This document shows positions 24,186 through 31,830 of a stretch of DNA of 46,678 nt, in pieces. Location: positions 1 through 46,678 of the forward strand of contig DMSQ01000026.1 of the NCBI GenBank assembly GCA_003457135.1, written 5' to 3'. A program made the position numbers and the translations under genes. Positions within the stretch are counted from its first letter, which is position 1, and each line of letters opens with the position of its first letter. Origin of the DNA: Prolixibacteraceae bacterium (GTDB lineage Bacteria; Bacteroidota; Bacteroidia; Bacteroidales; Prolixibacteraceae). The notes below the pieces were generated by a model. The model ran no database searches, had not been told where the DNA came from, and saw only the letters and a program-made list of their open reading frames with translations.

Positions 24186-25055
24186 TCATCTTTTACGACC
24201 TTTTACGAAAACCAGAAGAACAACCATCAGAATAACCAATATCAAAACCAGATAAAAATAAAAATCCTGGCTGACAGTTTCACTATCTGTTTGAGCTTGT
24301 TGTGCAATTGGAGAGGCCGGTTCGTATCCTTCAAACCAGCCTGCAAATTCGACTTTGCTTTCTAATTTGGATTCCAGATCATCAGGAAGCAAAGAAAAGA
24401 AATCATAACCAGTTAATTTTTCAACTTCATCGGTAGAAACGGCAAAATCCGTTAAAGGGCGGTCGCTTTTGGCATTTGGAAATACAAAGGCAATTAACTT
24501 TGAGTCATCGGTTGTATCATAAATGACCTTAAAAAAATAACCGGGCACAAGCACTTCTTCCTGACCAATTGAACCTTTATCATCTTTAAAGACAGGTCCG
24601 GTAACTACAACGATCTTCCGTTCTTTCTTTGCCCAATTACGCACAGTTGTTTCAAGTTCCTTCCAAATACCTCGGTTAAAATCCGGTGTTTGAGGCGAAA
24701 TATTCGACATCAGAAAGCTTTCCTGCATGGCAACAGGATTAAAACCCATATCGGCAGCCGGACACAGGTGACCCCGATCGTAACCGCTTTTTGTGTAGTC
24801 CGATGATTTTGCAGATCCGGTTGCAACCATTTTGTCCATCCTGAATGAATTGCTCCGCTCCTCCCCTCTGTTTATCACCATGCTATCAGTCAAGGTATAG
24901 TAAACCCAGTTTGCCTGTTCATTTTTTTCGTTGTATGAGAGCGTGTAATAAATATGCCTGACAAGATCTCCGGAAGGTACTGGAAGATAATCAATAGCTT
25001 TAGCAGCAATCACTTGTGCAGCAATAAGAAAAAAAGTTGCGGTAAAAAGTTTCAC
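24186..25055 (-). CDS. Membrane-anchored DNA/RNA non-specific endonuclease
   Basis: A 289-residue His-Me finger nuclease (NucA/EndA type). After a signal peptide (MKLFTATFFLIAAQVIAAKA) the catalytic block YDRGHLCPAAD (D93-R94-G95-H96) is followed by the metal-binding asparagine in MSNISPQTPDFNRGIWKELE. A proline- and acid-rich linker leads to a C-terminal hydrophobic helix (FYFYLVLILVILMVVLLVFV) and a basic end KGRKR, unusual in this family. This predicts that the nuclease is held in the inner membrane with the catalytic domain in the periplasm. It could degrade incoming or free nucleic acids. Confidence 0.9.
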   Translation of the reverse strand: MKLFTATFFLIAAQVIAAKAIDYLPVPSGDLVRHIYYTLSYNEKNEQANWVYYTLTDSMVINRGEERSNSFRMDKMVATGSAKSSDYTKSGYDRGHLCPAADMGFNPVAMQESFLMSNISPQTPDFNRGIWKELETTVRNWAKKERKIVVVTGPVFKDDKGSIGQEEVLVPGYFFKVIYDTTDDSKLIAFVFPNAKSDRPLTDFAVSTDEVEKLTGYDFFSLLPDDLESKLESKVEFAGWFEGYEPASPIAQQAQTDSETVSQDFYFYLVLILVILMVVLLVFVKGRKR

Positions 25056-25119
25056 GGATCTGGATTTATTGGTTCTAAAAATTAAAGTTCAAAATAAAGC
25101 CTTTCCTGAAAACAAAAAT

Positions 25120-25127
25120 TATTTTTG
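25120..25127 (+). promoter_or_regulatory. -7 element of the YkgJ-like gene
   Basis: TATTTTTG, an exact TAnnTTTG match 19 nt before ATG 25147. Confidence 0.5.
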
Positions 25128-25146
25128 ACGAAAAATTTTATTCAAA

Positions 25147-25815
25147 ATGACTATTGAAAATAATTGTTTCACTAAAAGTGACCGTATTTTTTATTCTGAT
25201 GGTTACCGGCTTGCACGGACAGCCATTCAGCAAGGTTTCTCAAATGATACTTTATTTTCAGCCATAGAATCGTTGTACGCTGCTATTGATGGACTTAACG
25301 ATTCGCTAATTGCCCTGGCAAAAAGGCAAAATATTAATGTGGCCTGTTTTAAAGGTTGCCATTGGTGCTGCCATCAGGCTGTATTTGCCAATTCTTATGA
25401 ACTGCATTTTCTATCCGAAAAAATTAAAATTCTTTTTAATTCAGAAGAGCTTGCCGTCATAATTGCAAAAACTGATGCGAAATATACGATAACATCAGAA
25501 TTGCCTGAAGATGAGATATTGAAATATAAGTCTCCTTGCCCAATGCTGAAGAATGGAGCATGTTCTGCATATTCAGCAAGGCCAATGGCATGTCGAATCT
25601 ATCTATCTACAAAGCTTGATTCCTGCCTGACATTCTATCAACATCCGGAAAATGAAGAAAATTTCCCTGCTTTGATTGATTTTCCATTACGTGCAGGCCG
25701 CATGATGAATGAAGGATTCGGAGCAGCGTTAAAAGAATTTGGCATTGAAACCGCAGAATTCAGGCTGGAAGAAGGTTTGAAAACTGTATTAAAGAATAAT
25801 CAGTCCATTTCCTGA
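25147..25815 (+). CDS. YkgJ family cysteine-cluster protein
   Basis: A 222-residue protein. The cysteine cluster reads CFKGCHWCCHQA (about 73-84), then SPCPMLKNGACSAYSARPMACRIYLS and a later DSC. This C-x3-C-x2-CC and CP-x-L-x5-C-x-x-Y-x-x-RP-x2-C-R layout defines the YkgJ/Fli-B-like group, thought to bind zinc or an iron-sulfur cluster; the biochemical role is unknown. No signal peptide, so it should be cytoplasmic. It is divergent from the nuclease and followed by 0.73 kb without a gene. Confidence 0.85.
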   Translation: MTIENNCFTKSDRIFYSDGYRLARTAIQQGFSNDTLFSAIESLYAAIDGLNDSLIALAKRQNINVACFKGCHWCCHQAVFANSYELHFLSEKIKILFNSEELAVIIAKTDAKYTITSELPEDEILKYKSPCPMLKNGACSAYSARPMACRIYLSTKLDSCLTFYQHPENEENFPALIDFPLRAGRMMNEGFGAALKEFGIETAEFRLEEGLKTVLKNNQSIS

Positions 25816-25823
25816 TCAAGAAA

Positions 25824-25922
25824 ATTGTTAATAACTACGATAATAATTCAGCACATTTTATATAATCAATTAAATAACAATACATTACAATCAATACATA
25901 GTTATTAACAATTGTTTATAAC
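25824..25922. repeat. Three copies of the 12-mer ATTGTTwATAAC
   Basis: Forward at 25824-25835 (ATTGTTAATAAC), inverted at 25901-25912, forward at 25911-25922 (ATTGTTTATAAC). The first two extend to a perfect 14-bp inverted repeat ending in CTA/TAG, 61 bp apart. The region is very AT-rich and lies just upstream of the ncRNA promoter. The motif is loosely DnaA-box-like (TTATTAACA, 7 of 9) but could be a regulator's operator. Confidence 0.7.
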
Positions 25923-25961
25923 TTCTGATCAAACAAAGTTGAATCAAAACGATAAAAATAC

Positions 25962-25993
25962 TTGACTTTTTAGAGACGATTGTTTTAACTTTA
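25962..25993 (+). promoter_or_regulatory. Promoter of the candidate ncRNA
   Basis: CTTG near 25961-25964, then 21 bases, then TAACTTTA (25986-25993), one mismatch to TAnnTTTG. Transcription would start near 26000. Confidence 0.5.
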
Positions 25994-25999
25994 TATCAT

Positions 26000-26538
26000 C
26001 AGACGAGCGATAAAAGGCTACTTTGAAAGAATGGAGGAGGAAGAAGGTACTTAGTTGAACCCCAAACCCGATCACCCGGATTTTCGGATCTGCATTCATG
26101 AAAAGCTGAAGTTCGAACCAATTCAGAAATGAGGAGGTTCATCAACAGAGTAAATGATCGTCACAACGTTCAAATTAATGTTGATTCAAAAAAGCAGGAG
26201 ACGAAAAGAAACTATGTTTCAAGATTGTCGGACTGAAAACGAACTGATTTTCGGATCAAAGTAGTTTTTCACCAGTCAACAGATCGAAAGAAAAGATGAT
26301 AAGGTGGCTAAAAAGGAACTTCGTTCAGGAAGACATTTCTTCGGAATAGTCGAATGGACAGCTGGAACGTAATGCTGTAAAAAGCGCTACAGGAAAGCTC
26401 AAGGCTGCAAAAAATGGTTGGAGAAACCGGATGGAGCAACCGGCTTAAATAACCGTAGTCTGGCACTGAGGAAAGCCCTCGGGTTAACCAAAAGTGAATG
26501 GGAACTATCTGAAAGGATTGTTCCCATTCGTGTTTTTT
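26000..26538 (+). ncRNA. Candidate long structured non-coding RNA
   Basis: About 540 nt between a promoter and an intrinsic terminator, with no reading frame longer than 35 codons on this strand. Features read by eye: GTTGAACC (near 26054) can pair with GGTTCAtCAAC (near 26136); CTGAA/TTCAG closes a local loop; GATTTTCGGATC occurs twice (26079-26090, 26246-26257); and near the 3' end AACC...GGTT encloses GAGGaaagcCCTC. The strand is purine-rich. I checked it against RNase P, tmRNA, SRP RNA and 6S RNA from memory and found no match. Its neighbours (YkgJ-like, PfkB-like kinase, parAB) give no clear function. Confidence 0.5.
26496..26538 (+). terminator. Intrinsic terminator of the candidate ncRNA
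   Basis: GAATGGGAAC pairs perfectly with GTTCCCATTC over a 14-nt loop and is followed by six T's. Confidence 0.9.
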
Positions 26539-26587
26539 GACTTCAGCATTTGCCTGTTCCACTGATTTTATTCGAGCTAAATTTTAC

Positions 26588-26595
26588 TATTTTTG
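26588..26595 (+). promoter_or_regulatory. -7 element of the sugar kinase gene
   Basis: TATTTTTG, exact TAnnTTTG, 20 nt before the GTG at 26616. It decides for the GTG start over an upstream TTG (26550) that would precede the promoter. Confidence 0.5.
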
Positions 26596-26615
26596 CACAT
26601 CGAAAAAACCAGACA

Positions 26616-27614
26616 GTGAAAAAAGACAATATCGAACAGGTTTTCAGCAAATTTTCGGAACTAAATGTATTAATCATTGGTGATGCCATGATTGATACTT
26701 ATTTATGGGGAAAGGTTGACCGTATTTCGCCTGAAGCGCCCATACCCATTGTTACTGTTAACAAGCAGGAAAACCGACTGGGAGGCGCAGGTAATGTATC
26801 GCTAAACATTCAGGCATTCGGAGCGACCCCAATTCTGGTTTCAATCATTGGAGATGATGAAAAAGGAAAAATTTTCGCGAAATTAATGAAGGAAAAGAAT
26901 CTGGTCAGCGAAGGATTATTTATTGACAAGAACCGAATGACCACGGTCAAAACCCGGATAATTAGCGGAGGGCAGCAAATTTCAAGGGTTGATCAGGAAA
27001 TCTCAAGCCTGATTGATTCCGAGTTTGAAAAAAAGGTATTCGAAAGGATCAAAGCTATTATAGAAGAAAAACATATTCACATCGCTATTTTTGTTGATTA
27101 CGATAAGGGGCTGATCACTCCCTGGATAATCAGGAATGTAATTGCCCTGGCCAAATCCAAAAACATTCTGACTGTCGCAGATCCTAAAAGCCGAAATTTC
27201 AATAACTATCAACAGGTAGATCTGTTTAAGCCAAACTTTAAAGAATTTAAAGATGGGTTGAACCTTCAGATTGAAAAAACAGACTTGAACGAGATCAAAA
27301 AGGCATCGGAAAAGTTTAAGACAGAAAATCAGATAGGTTTACTTTTTATCACGTTATCTGAATTAGGTGTTTTTCTGACTAATGGAGTCAGCCAAAATTA
27401 TTATGCTGCTGAGGTCCGCGATATTGCCGACGTTTCGGGCGCCGGAGATACAGTAGTTGCAACGGCTAGTCTATGCCTGGCTGCCGGTCTGCCAATTCCG
27501 CTCATGGCGCAAATTTCAAATCTTGCAGGCGGATTGGTTTGTGAAAAACTGGGAGTTGTACCGATTGATCTGGAACAACTGAAAAAAGAAGTAAAAAAGA
27601 TCAAACTCGTTTGA
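26616..27614 (+). CDS. PfkB-family sugar kinase, HldE/RfaE1-like
   Basis: With the GTG start at 26616 the product is 332 residues. The ribokinase fold is clear: VLIIGDAMIDTYLWGKVDRI, the glycine-rich RLGGAGNVSLNIQAFGA, and PfkB signature 2 with the catalytic aspartate (DVSGAGDTVVATASLCLAAG). The phrases ISPEAPIPIV and RLGGAGNV are those of heptose-7-phosphate kinases (HldE N-domain, RfaE1), which act in ADP-heptose synthesis for lipopolysaccharide. The nucleotidyltransferase half of HldE is missing, as in split systems. It is upstream of parA but 120 bp away with a separate promoter. Confidence 0.85.
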   Translation: MKKDNIEQVFSKFSELNVLIIGDAMIDTYLWGKVDRISPEAPIPIVTVNKQENRLGGAGNVSLNIQAFGATPILVSIIGDDEKGKIFAKLMKEKNLVSEGLFIDKNRMTTVKTRIISGGQQISRVDQEISSLIDSEFEKKVFERIKAIIEEKHIHIAIFVDYDKGLITPWIIRNVIALAKSKNILTVADPKSRNFNNYQQVDLFKPNFKEFKDGLNLQIEKTDLNEIKKASEKFKTENQIGLLFITLSELGVFLTNGVSQNYYAAEVRDIADVSGAGDTVVATASLCLAAGLPIPLMAQISNLAGGLVCEKLGVVPIDLEQLKKEVKKIKLV

Positions 27615-27700
27615 ATATAATCCTGTTCTGGTTCGTTACTCTGGTACCTGTCAGCGATAAGGGTTAATAAATATTTACTACCTGTTTCTGTTTTAAATAT

Positions 27701-27708
27701 TAACTTTG
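27701..27708 (+). promoter_or_regulatory. -7 element of the parAB operon
   Basis: TAACTTTG, exact TAnnTTTG, 26 nt before the parA ATG. Confidence 0.5.
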
Positions 27709-27734
27709 GGACTTACCAAATAAGTTGTTTTTGT

Positions 27735-28535
27735 ATGGGAAAAGTAATAGCGCTTGCTAACCAAAAGGGGGGTGTCGGGAAAACCACGACTGCGATAAAC
27801 CTTGCCGCAAGTCTGGCCGTTTTAGAATATAAGGTTTTAATTGTTGATGCTGATCCGCAGGCTAATGCCACTTCAGGAGTTGGATTTGATGTGAGAAATG
27901 TAAAAACCAGCATTTATGAATGTATTGTTGATGAACTTGATCCGCGAAAAATCATATTAAACACTGAAATTAAGGGACTGGACCTAATTCCTTCGCACAT
28001 TGATCTGGTTGGCGCTGAAATTGAAATGCTAAACCTTCCCAACAGGGAGAAAGTATTACGCCATGTGATTGAAAAAATAAGGAATGATTACGATTTCATA
28101 CTGATTGACTGTTCTCCTTCATTAGGATTGATCACAGTCAATGCCCTTACAGCGGCCGATTCTGTTATTATTCCGGTTCAGTGTGAATATTTTGCTTTGG
28201 AGGGATTAGGTAAACTCCTGAATACCATTAAAATTATTCAAACTAAATTACATCCGGGGCTTGAAATTGAAGGATTCCTGCTCACCATGTTCGATTCACG
28301 CCTGAATTTATCCAATCAGGTAATGGAAGAAGTTAAAAAACATTTTCAGGAAATGGTATTCGAATCAGTCATTCAACGCAATATTAAACTCAGCGAAGCC
28401 CCAGGTTACGGGCAACCTGCTATTCTTTACGATGCGACATCGAAGGGCGCTTTATCTTACATGAACCTTGCCCGCGAGTTATTGCAGAACAACGGGATGA
28501 CCAAAATAAAAAATTTAGAAAGAATTATTGAATAA
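27735..28535 (+). CDS. parA: Chromosome partitioning ATPase ParA/Soj
   Basis: A 266-residue Walker-type ATPase starting almost at its deviant Walker A (QKGGVGKTTTAINL, residues 10-23), with Walker A' DADPQANATSG and Walker B FILIDCSPSLGLITVNAL. There is no N-terminal DNA-binding domain, so it is the chromosomal Soj type, not a type Ia plasmid ParA. It forms an ATP-dependent gradient on the nucleoid that moves ParB-parS complexes. It is the first gene of parA-parB-DUF5683-mltD, a conserved Bacteroidota order. Confidence 0.96.
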   Translation: MGKVIALANQKGGVGKTTTAINLAASLAVLEYKVLIVDADPQANATSGVGFDVRNVKTSIYECIVDELDPRKIILNTEIKGLDLIPSHIDLVGAEIEMLNLPNREKVLRHVIEKIRNDYDFILIDCSPSLGLITVNALTAADSVIIPVQCEYFALEGLGKLLNTIKIIQTKLHPGLEIEGFLLTMFDSRLNLSNQVMEEVKKHFQEMVFESVIQRNIKLSEAPGYGQPAILYDATSKGALSYMNLARELLQNNGMTKIKNLERIIE

Positions 28536-28547
28536 GACCTTTTGATT

Positions 28548-29432
28548 ATGGCAAAAAAGAAAGCATTGGGAAGAGGTTTGGGCGCTTTAATTGATGGTGC
28601 AGACGAATATTTTGCAAAAGAAACAGGTTCTGCCATTAATGAAATTGAAATTTCAAAAATTATTGCTAACCCTTTTCAACCCAGGACTAAATTTGATGAA
28701 GAAACATTAAACGAATTAGCCGCTTCAATTAAAGAAATAGGGATTATTCAACCCATCACCCTGCGTAAAACAGATACCGGCATCTATCAGGTTATCGCTG
28801 GGGAAAGAAGGTTAAGGGCCTCCAGAATTGCCGGACTCACTACAATTCCTTCGTATATCCGAACGGCCGACGATGAAGGGATGCTTGAAATGGCCCTGAT
28901 AGAAAATATACAGCGCGAAGATCTTGATGCCATTGAAATTGCCCATAGCTATCAACGGTTGATTGATGAATGTAAGCTCACGCAGGAAACCCTGAGCGAC
29001 CGGGTCGGAAAAAAACGATCAACAGTTGCCAATTACCTTCGCTTGCTTAAATTGCCGGCAAAAATTCAAAAAGGCATCGTTGATAAAAACATTACGATGG
29101 GCCATGCCAGGGCTTTGGTAAATATTCAGGACTCGGAAATGCAGCTCATGATTTTTGATGAAATCATTAAAAATGAATTTTCGGTACGCAGGGTTGAGGA
29201 AATTGTAAGAAAATATACCGAAGATCAAACAAGTTTTCAACCTGAAGAAAAAGCAAAACCCCCAAAATTTCCGACCGAATATCAGGATTTATACCATCAT
29301 CTGAACAGATATTTTCAGTCGAAAATTGATTTTAAAATGGATCAAACCGGAAAAGGAAGAATTACGATACCATTTTCTTCAACCAAAGATCTGGAACGCA
29401 TTTTAGGAATTCTTGATAAATTAGATGCATAA
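28548..29432 (+). CDS. parB: Chromosome partitioning protein ParB/Spo0J
   Basis: Start at ATG 28548 (MAKKKALGRGLGALI) gives 294 residues. The N-domain carries NPFQPRTKFDEETLNELAAS, the CTP-binding boxes GERRLRASRIAGL and ENIQREDLDAIE, then a helix-turn-helix for parS (TQETLSDRVGKKRSTVANYL), and a C-terminal dimer domain. ParB is a CTP-dependent clamp that loads at parS sites. No full parS consensus was found in the window by eye. It follows parA by 12 bp and overlaps the next gene by 8 bp. Confidence 0.96.
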   Translation: MAKKKALGRGLGALIDGADEYFAKETGSAINEIEISKIIANPFQPRTKFDEETLNELAASIKEIGIIQPITLRKTDTGIYQVIAGERRLRASRIAGLTTIPSYIRTADDEGMLEMALIENIQREDLDAIEIAHSYQRLIDECKLTQETLSDRVGKKRSTVANYLRLLKLPAKIQKGIVDKNITMGHARALVNIQDSEMQLMIFDEIIKNEFSVRRVEEIVRKYTEDQTSFQPEEKAKPPKFPTEYQDLYHHLNRYFQSKIDFKMDQTGKGRITIPFSSTKDLERILGILDKLDA

Positions 29433-30045
29433 AAAAAGAATTATCGTTTCATCCAAGTTAGTTGGTAGGTGTATTTTAATTATCCTGTTTTTTACAACAG
29501 GATTTTCTGCCTTTAGCCAGAAATCAAATGTGGATTCAACTAAAGTCAGTCAACCTGCGGTCGGGCATTCGCCACGAAAAGCAACCATTTATTCGGCTGT
29601 TTTCCCCGGCATGGGCCAAATGTATAACCGGAAATACTGGAAAGTTCCATTGGTTTATGCTGGTTTTGCTACTTTAGGATACTTTATTAACTTTAACAAC
29701 GAACAATATACCATTTACAAACAGGCTTATTCCGACATCATTGACTCAGATCCTTATACGAATTCACATCAGGAATTGAAGGTAAATCCCAGCTTACTCA
29801 GGCCGGAAAATATTTCCGATTATACTGAAGCGTTGAGGAGACAAAAGGATTATTGGAGGAGAAACCGTGATTTGGTGGTTATAGGAACCGTGGTTTTTTA
29901 CGCGGTCAATATTATTGATGCCAGTGTTGATGCCCACTTTTTCAACTTCGACATCAGCGACGATCTGACTTTCAATTGGGTCCCGGGGCCGGTGATGTGT
30001 ATGGATAATAAATTAATGGGGGTACATTTTAGATTTACATTTTAA
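29425..30045 (+). CDS. DUF5683 family membrane protein
   Basis: A 206-residue protein with an N-terminal signal or anchor (LVGRCILIILFFTTGFSAFS), a region with KATIYSAVFPGMGQMYNRKYW and hydrophobic VPLVYAGFATLGYFI, and a later membrane-like stretch (DLVVIGTVVFYAVNIIDAS). This matches DUF5683, a family specific to Bacteroidota that sits between parB and an MltD-like gene. Its function is unknown. The start overlaps the parB stop by 8 bp, so it is translated from the same mRNA. Confidence 0.82.
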   Translation: MHKKRIIVSSKLVGRCILIILFFTTGFSAFSQKSNVDSTKVSQPAVGHSPRKATIYSAVFPGMGQMYNRKYWKVPLVYAGFATLGYFINFNNEQYTIYKQAYSDIIDSDPYTNSHQELKVNPSLLRPENISDYTEALRRQKDYWRRNRDLVVIGTVVFYAVNIIDASVDAHFFNFDISDDLTFNWVPGPVMCMDNKLMGVHFRFTF

Positions 30046-30054
30046 AATTAGTTT

Positions 30055-31800
30055 ATGAGGATATTAAAACTGACAGTTATTTTGCTGACAATTTCCGGAC
30101 TGCAATCCTATGCTGCCGGATATAAGAAGGAAAACCTTCGGAAAGCATGTACCATCAATGTTTCATCACTGGATACCATAAACGGATACGAAAAGTATTA
30201 TTATATTCCTGACGAAAACCTGAATAAGTACTTTTCGGATAAGCTCGACAGCATGTTGAGCAGTTGGTACGTGCAGAATGCCTTCCTGTTGGATAGTACA
30301 GAACTGGCAGAAGCCGATACCCTTAAACAAACCCTACCCGATTCGGTGTATATTCAAAGACTGCAATCCATGCAGTCGGCAGTAAGTCTTTCATACAACA
30401 ATACGGTCAAGAATTTTATTGCCATGTACACCGTTCGCAAGCCGAAACAGGTAGCCGTAATGCTCGGACTGGCCAATTACTATTTCCCGATGTTTGAAGA
30501 AGCCCTTGCCAAATATGAATTGCCAATGGAATTAAAATACCTTCCGATTATCGAATCGGCTTTAAATCCAGGGGCAAACTCGTCGGCAAGTGCAGTTGGT
30601 TTGTGGCAATTTATGTATGGAACCGGTAAAATGTACAAACTCGAAATCAGCACATTTGTTGACGAACGCCGCGATCCGTTGAAAGCTACAGATGCAGCGG
30701 CCAGATATTTGCGTGATTTATACAACATTTATAAAGACTGGCATTTGGTGATTGCCGCATACAATTGTGGCCCCGGAAATGTAAATAAAGCGATAAAACG
30801 ATCAGGAAATGTTAGCGACTATTGGAAAGTCTATTATAAACTGCCCAAAGAAACCCGAGGATATGTTCCGGCATTTATTGCTGCCAACTATGTTATGAAT
30901 TTCTATCAAAGTCATAATATCTTTCCAAAATCTCCTGCTTTTCCGATTATTACCGATACCCTGATGGTTAATGATTATCTTCACTTCAGCCAGATATCCG
31001 AAGTAATTGGAATCCCGGCAGAACAAATCCGGACACTGAACCCTCAATACCGTCGTGATATTATTCCGGCCAGTAAAGAAAAAGCATACAGCCTGGTATT
31101 GCCGCAGGACGAGGTTTCAGCCTATCTGGAAAATGAATCTGAAATTCATGATCACCGACGGAATGAATTCTTCCCCAATAATCAAATTGTAAATCCGCAA
31201 AACCATTATGCAAGTCAAAGTCCAAGCGACATAAAAGGACGTGATAAAGTTATTTACTCAGTAAAATCAGGCGATAACCTGGGATTGATATCTGCCTGGT
31301 TCAGGGTTCGGATTTCCGATATAAAATACTGGAACAAAATGCACGGTAATTTCCTTAAAGCTGGTCAAAAACTTACTGTTTATGTTCCTGAAGGCCAAGG
31401 TGACTATTACGCCGGTATTAGTCAGATGAGCAGAACTGACAAGCAAAAATCGCTAAATAAGAAACCGTCGTTCAGTTCAGCGCCAATCCTTGCAAATTCG
31501 GCTAAGACTAAATCTACTGAAAAAGCGCCTGAAGTAAATATCAACAAAGCAAATCCTTCAGAAAAAGCATTGACCGAAGTAGTTGAAGCAGGTAAGTCAG
31601 ACAGCAGTTTAGTTCAACAATCCAGTCCGGTTACCAAAGATGAAATTGTTTATTACACCGTACGCAAAGGCGACAACTTCTGGACAATTGCAAAAAAATT
31701 CCCGGGAGTTTCGAATCATGAAATCATGAAGATTAATAACATTAAAGCAGCCAAAAGCCTTAAGGTTGGACAGGTTTTAAAAATCATACCAAAAGCCTAA
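30055..31800 (+). CDS. mltD: MltD-like lytic transglycosylase with LysM repeats
   Basis: A 581-residue periplasmic enzyme. After a signal peptide (MRILKLTVILLTISGLQSYA) there is an SLT goose-lysozyme-like domain at about 150-290 with the catalytic Glu167 (YLPIIESALNPGANS), AVGLWQFMYGTG, and AAYNCGPGNVNKAI. Two LysM domains follow (about 395-445, 535-580; each with GDN and a V-G-Q or AGQ end) that bind peptidoglycan, with a low-complexity linker between them. It cleaves glycan strands to give anhydromuropeptides. The link to the ParAB genes is conserved, and a coupling of cell wall and chromosome is plausible but unproven. Confidence 0.92.
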   Translation: MRILKLTVILLTISGLQSYAAGYKKENLRKACTINVSSLDTINGYEKYYYIPDENLNKYFSDKLDSMLSSWYVQNAFLLDSTELAEADTLKQTLPDSVYIQRLQSMQSAVSLSYNNTVKNFIAMYTVRKPKQVAVMLGLANYYFPMFEEALAKYELPMELKYLPIIESALNPGANSSASAVGLWQFMYGTGKMYKLEISTFVDERRDPLKATDAAARYLRDLYNIYKDWHLVIAAYNCGPGNVNKAIKRSGNVSDYWKVYYKLPKETRGYVPAFIAANYVMNFYQSHNIFPKSPAFPIITDTLMVNDYLHFSQISEVIGIPAEQIRTLNPQYRRDIIPASKEKAYSLVLPQDEVSAYLENESEIHDHRRNEFFPNNQIVNPQNHYASQSPSDIKGRDKVIYSVKSGDNLGLISAWFRVRISDIKYWNKMHGNFLKAGQKLTVYVPEGQGDYYAGISQMSRTDKQKSLNKKPSFSSAPILANSAKTKSTEKAPEVNINKANPSEKALTEVVEAGKSDSSLVQQSSPVTKDEIVYYTVRKGDNFWTIAKKFPGVSNHEIMKINNIKAAKSLKVGQVLKIIPKA

Positions 31801-31830
31801 CCAAACCACTACCAAATATCGAATCAGAAA

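Noticed and set aside
26129..26236. A 35-codon reading frame inside the candidate ncRNA (MRRFINRVNDRHNVQINVD...)
   Set aside because: No recognisable domain, no conserved-looking start, and it lies inside a structured stretch. Left out as a gene, though a small peptide is not excluded.
26461..26495. GAGGAAAGCCC, similar to the RNase P P4 box GAGGAAAGUCC
   Set aside because: In RNase P this box lies near the 5' end and pairs with a distal 3' box; here it is near the 3' end and the other conserved boxes are absent.
26308..26562. An 84-codon frame on the minus strand
   Set aside because: It lies opposite the ncRNA and its terminator, has no promoter, and its composition is not protein-like.
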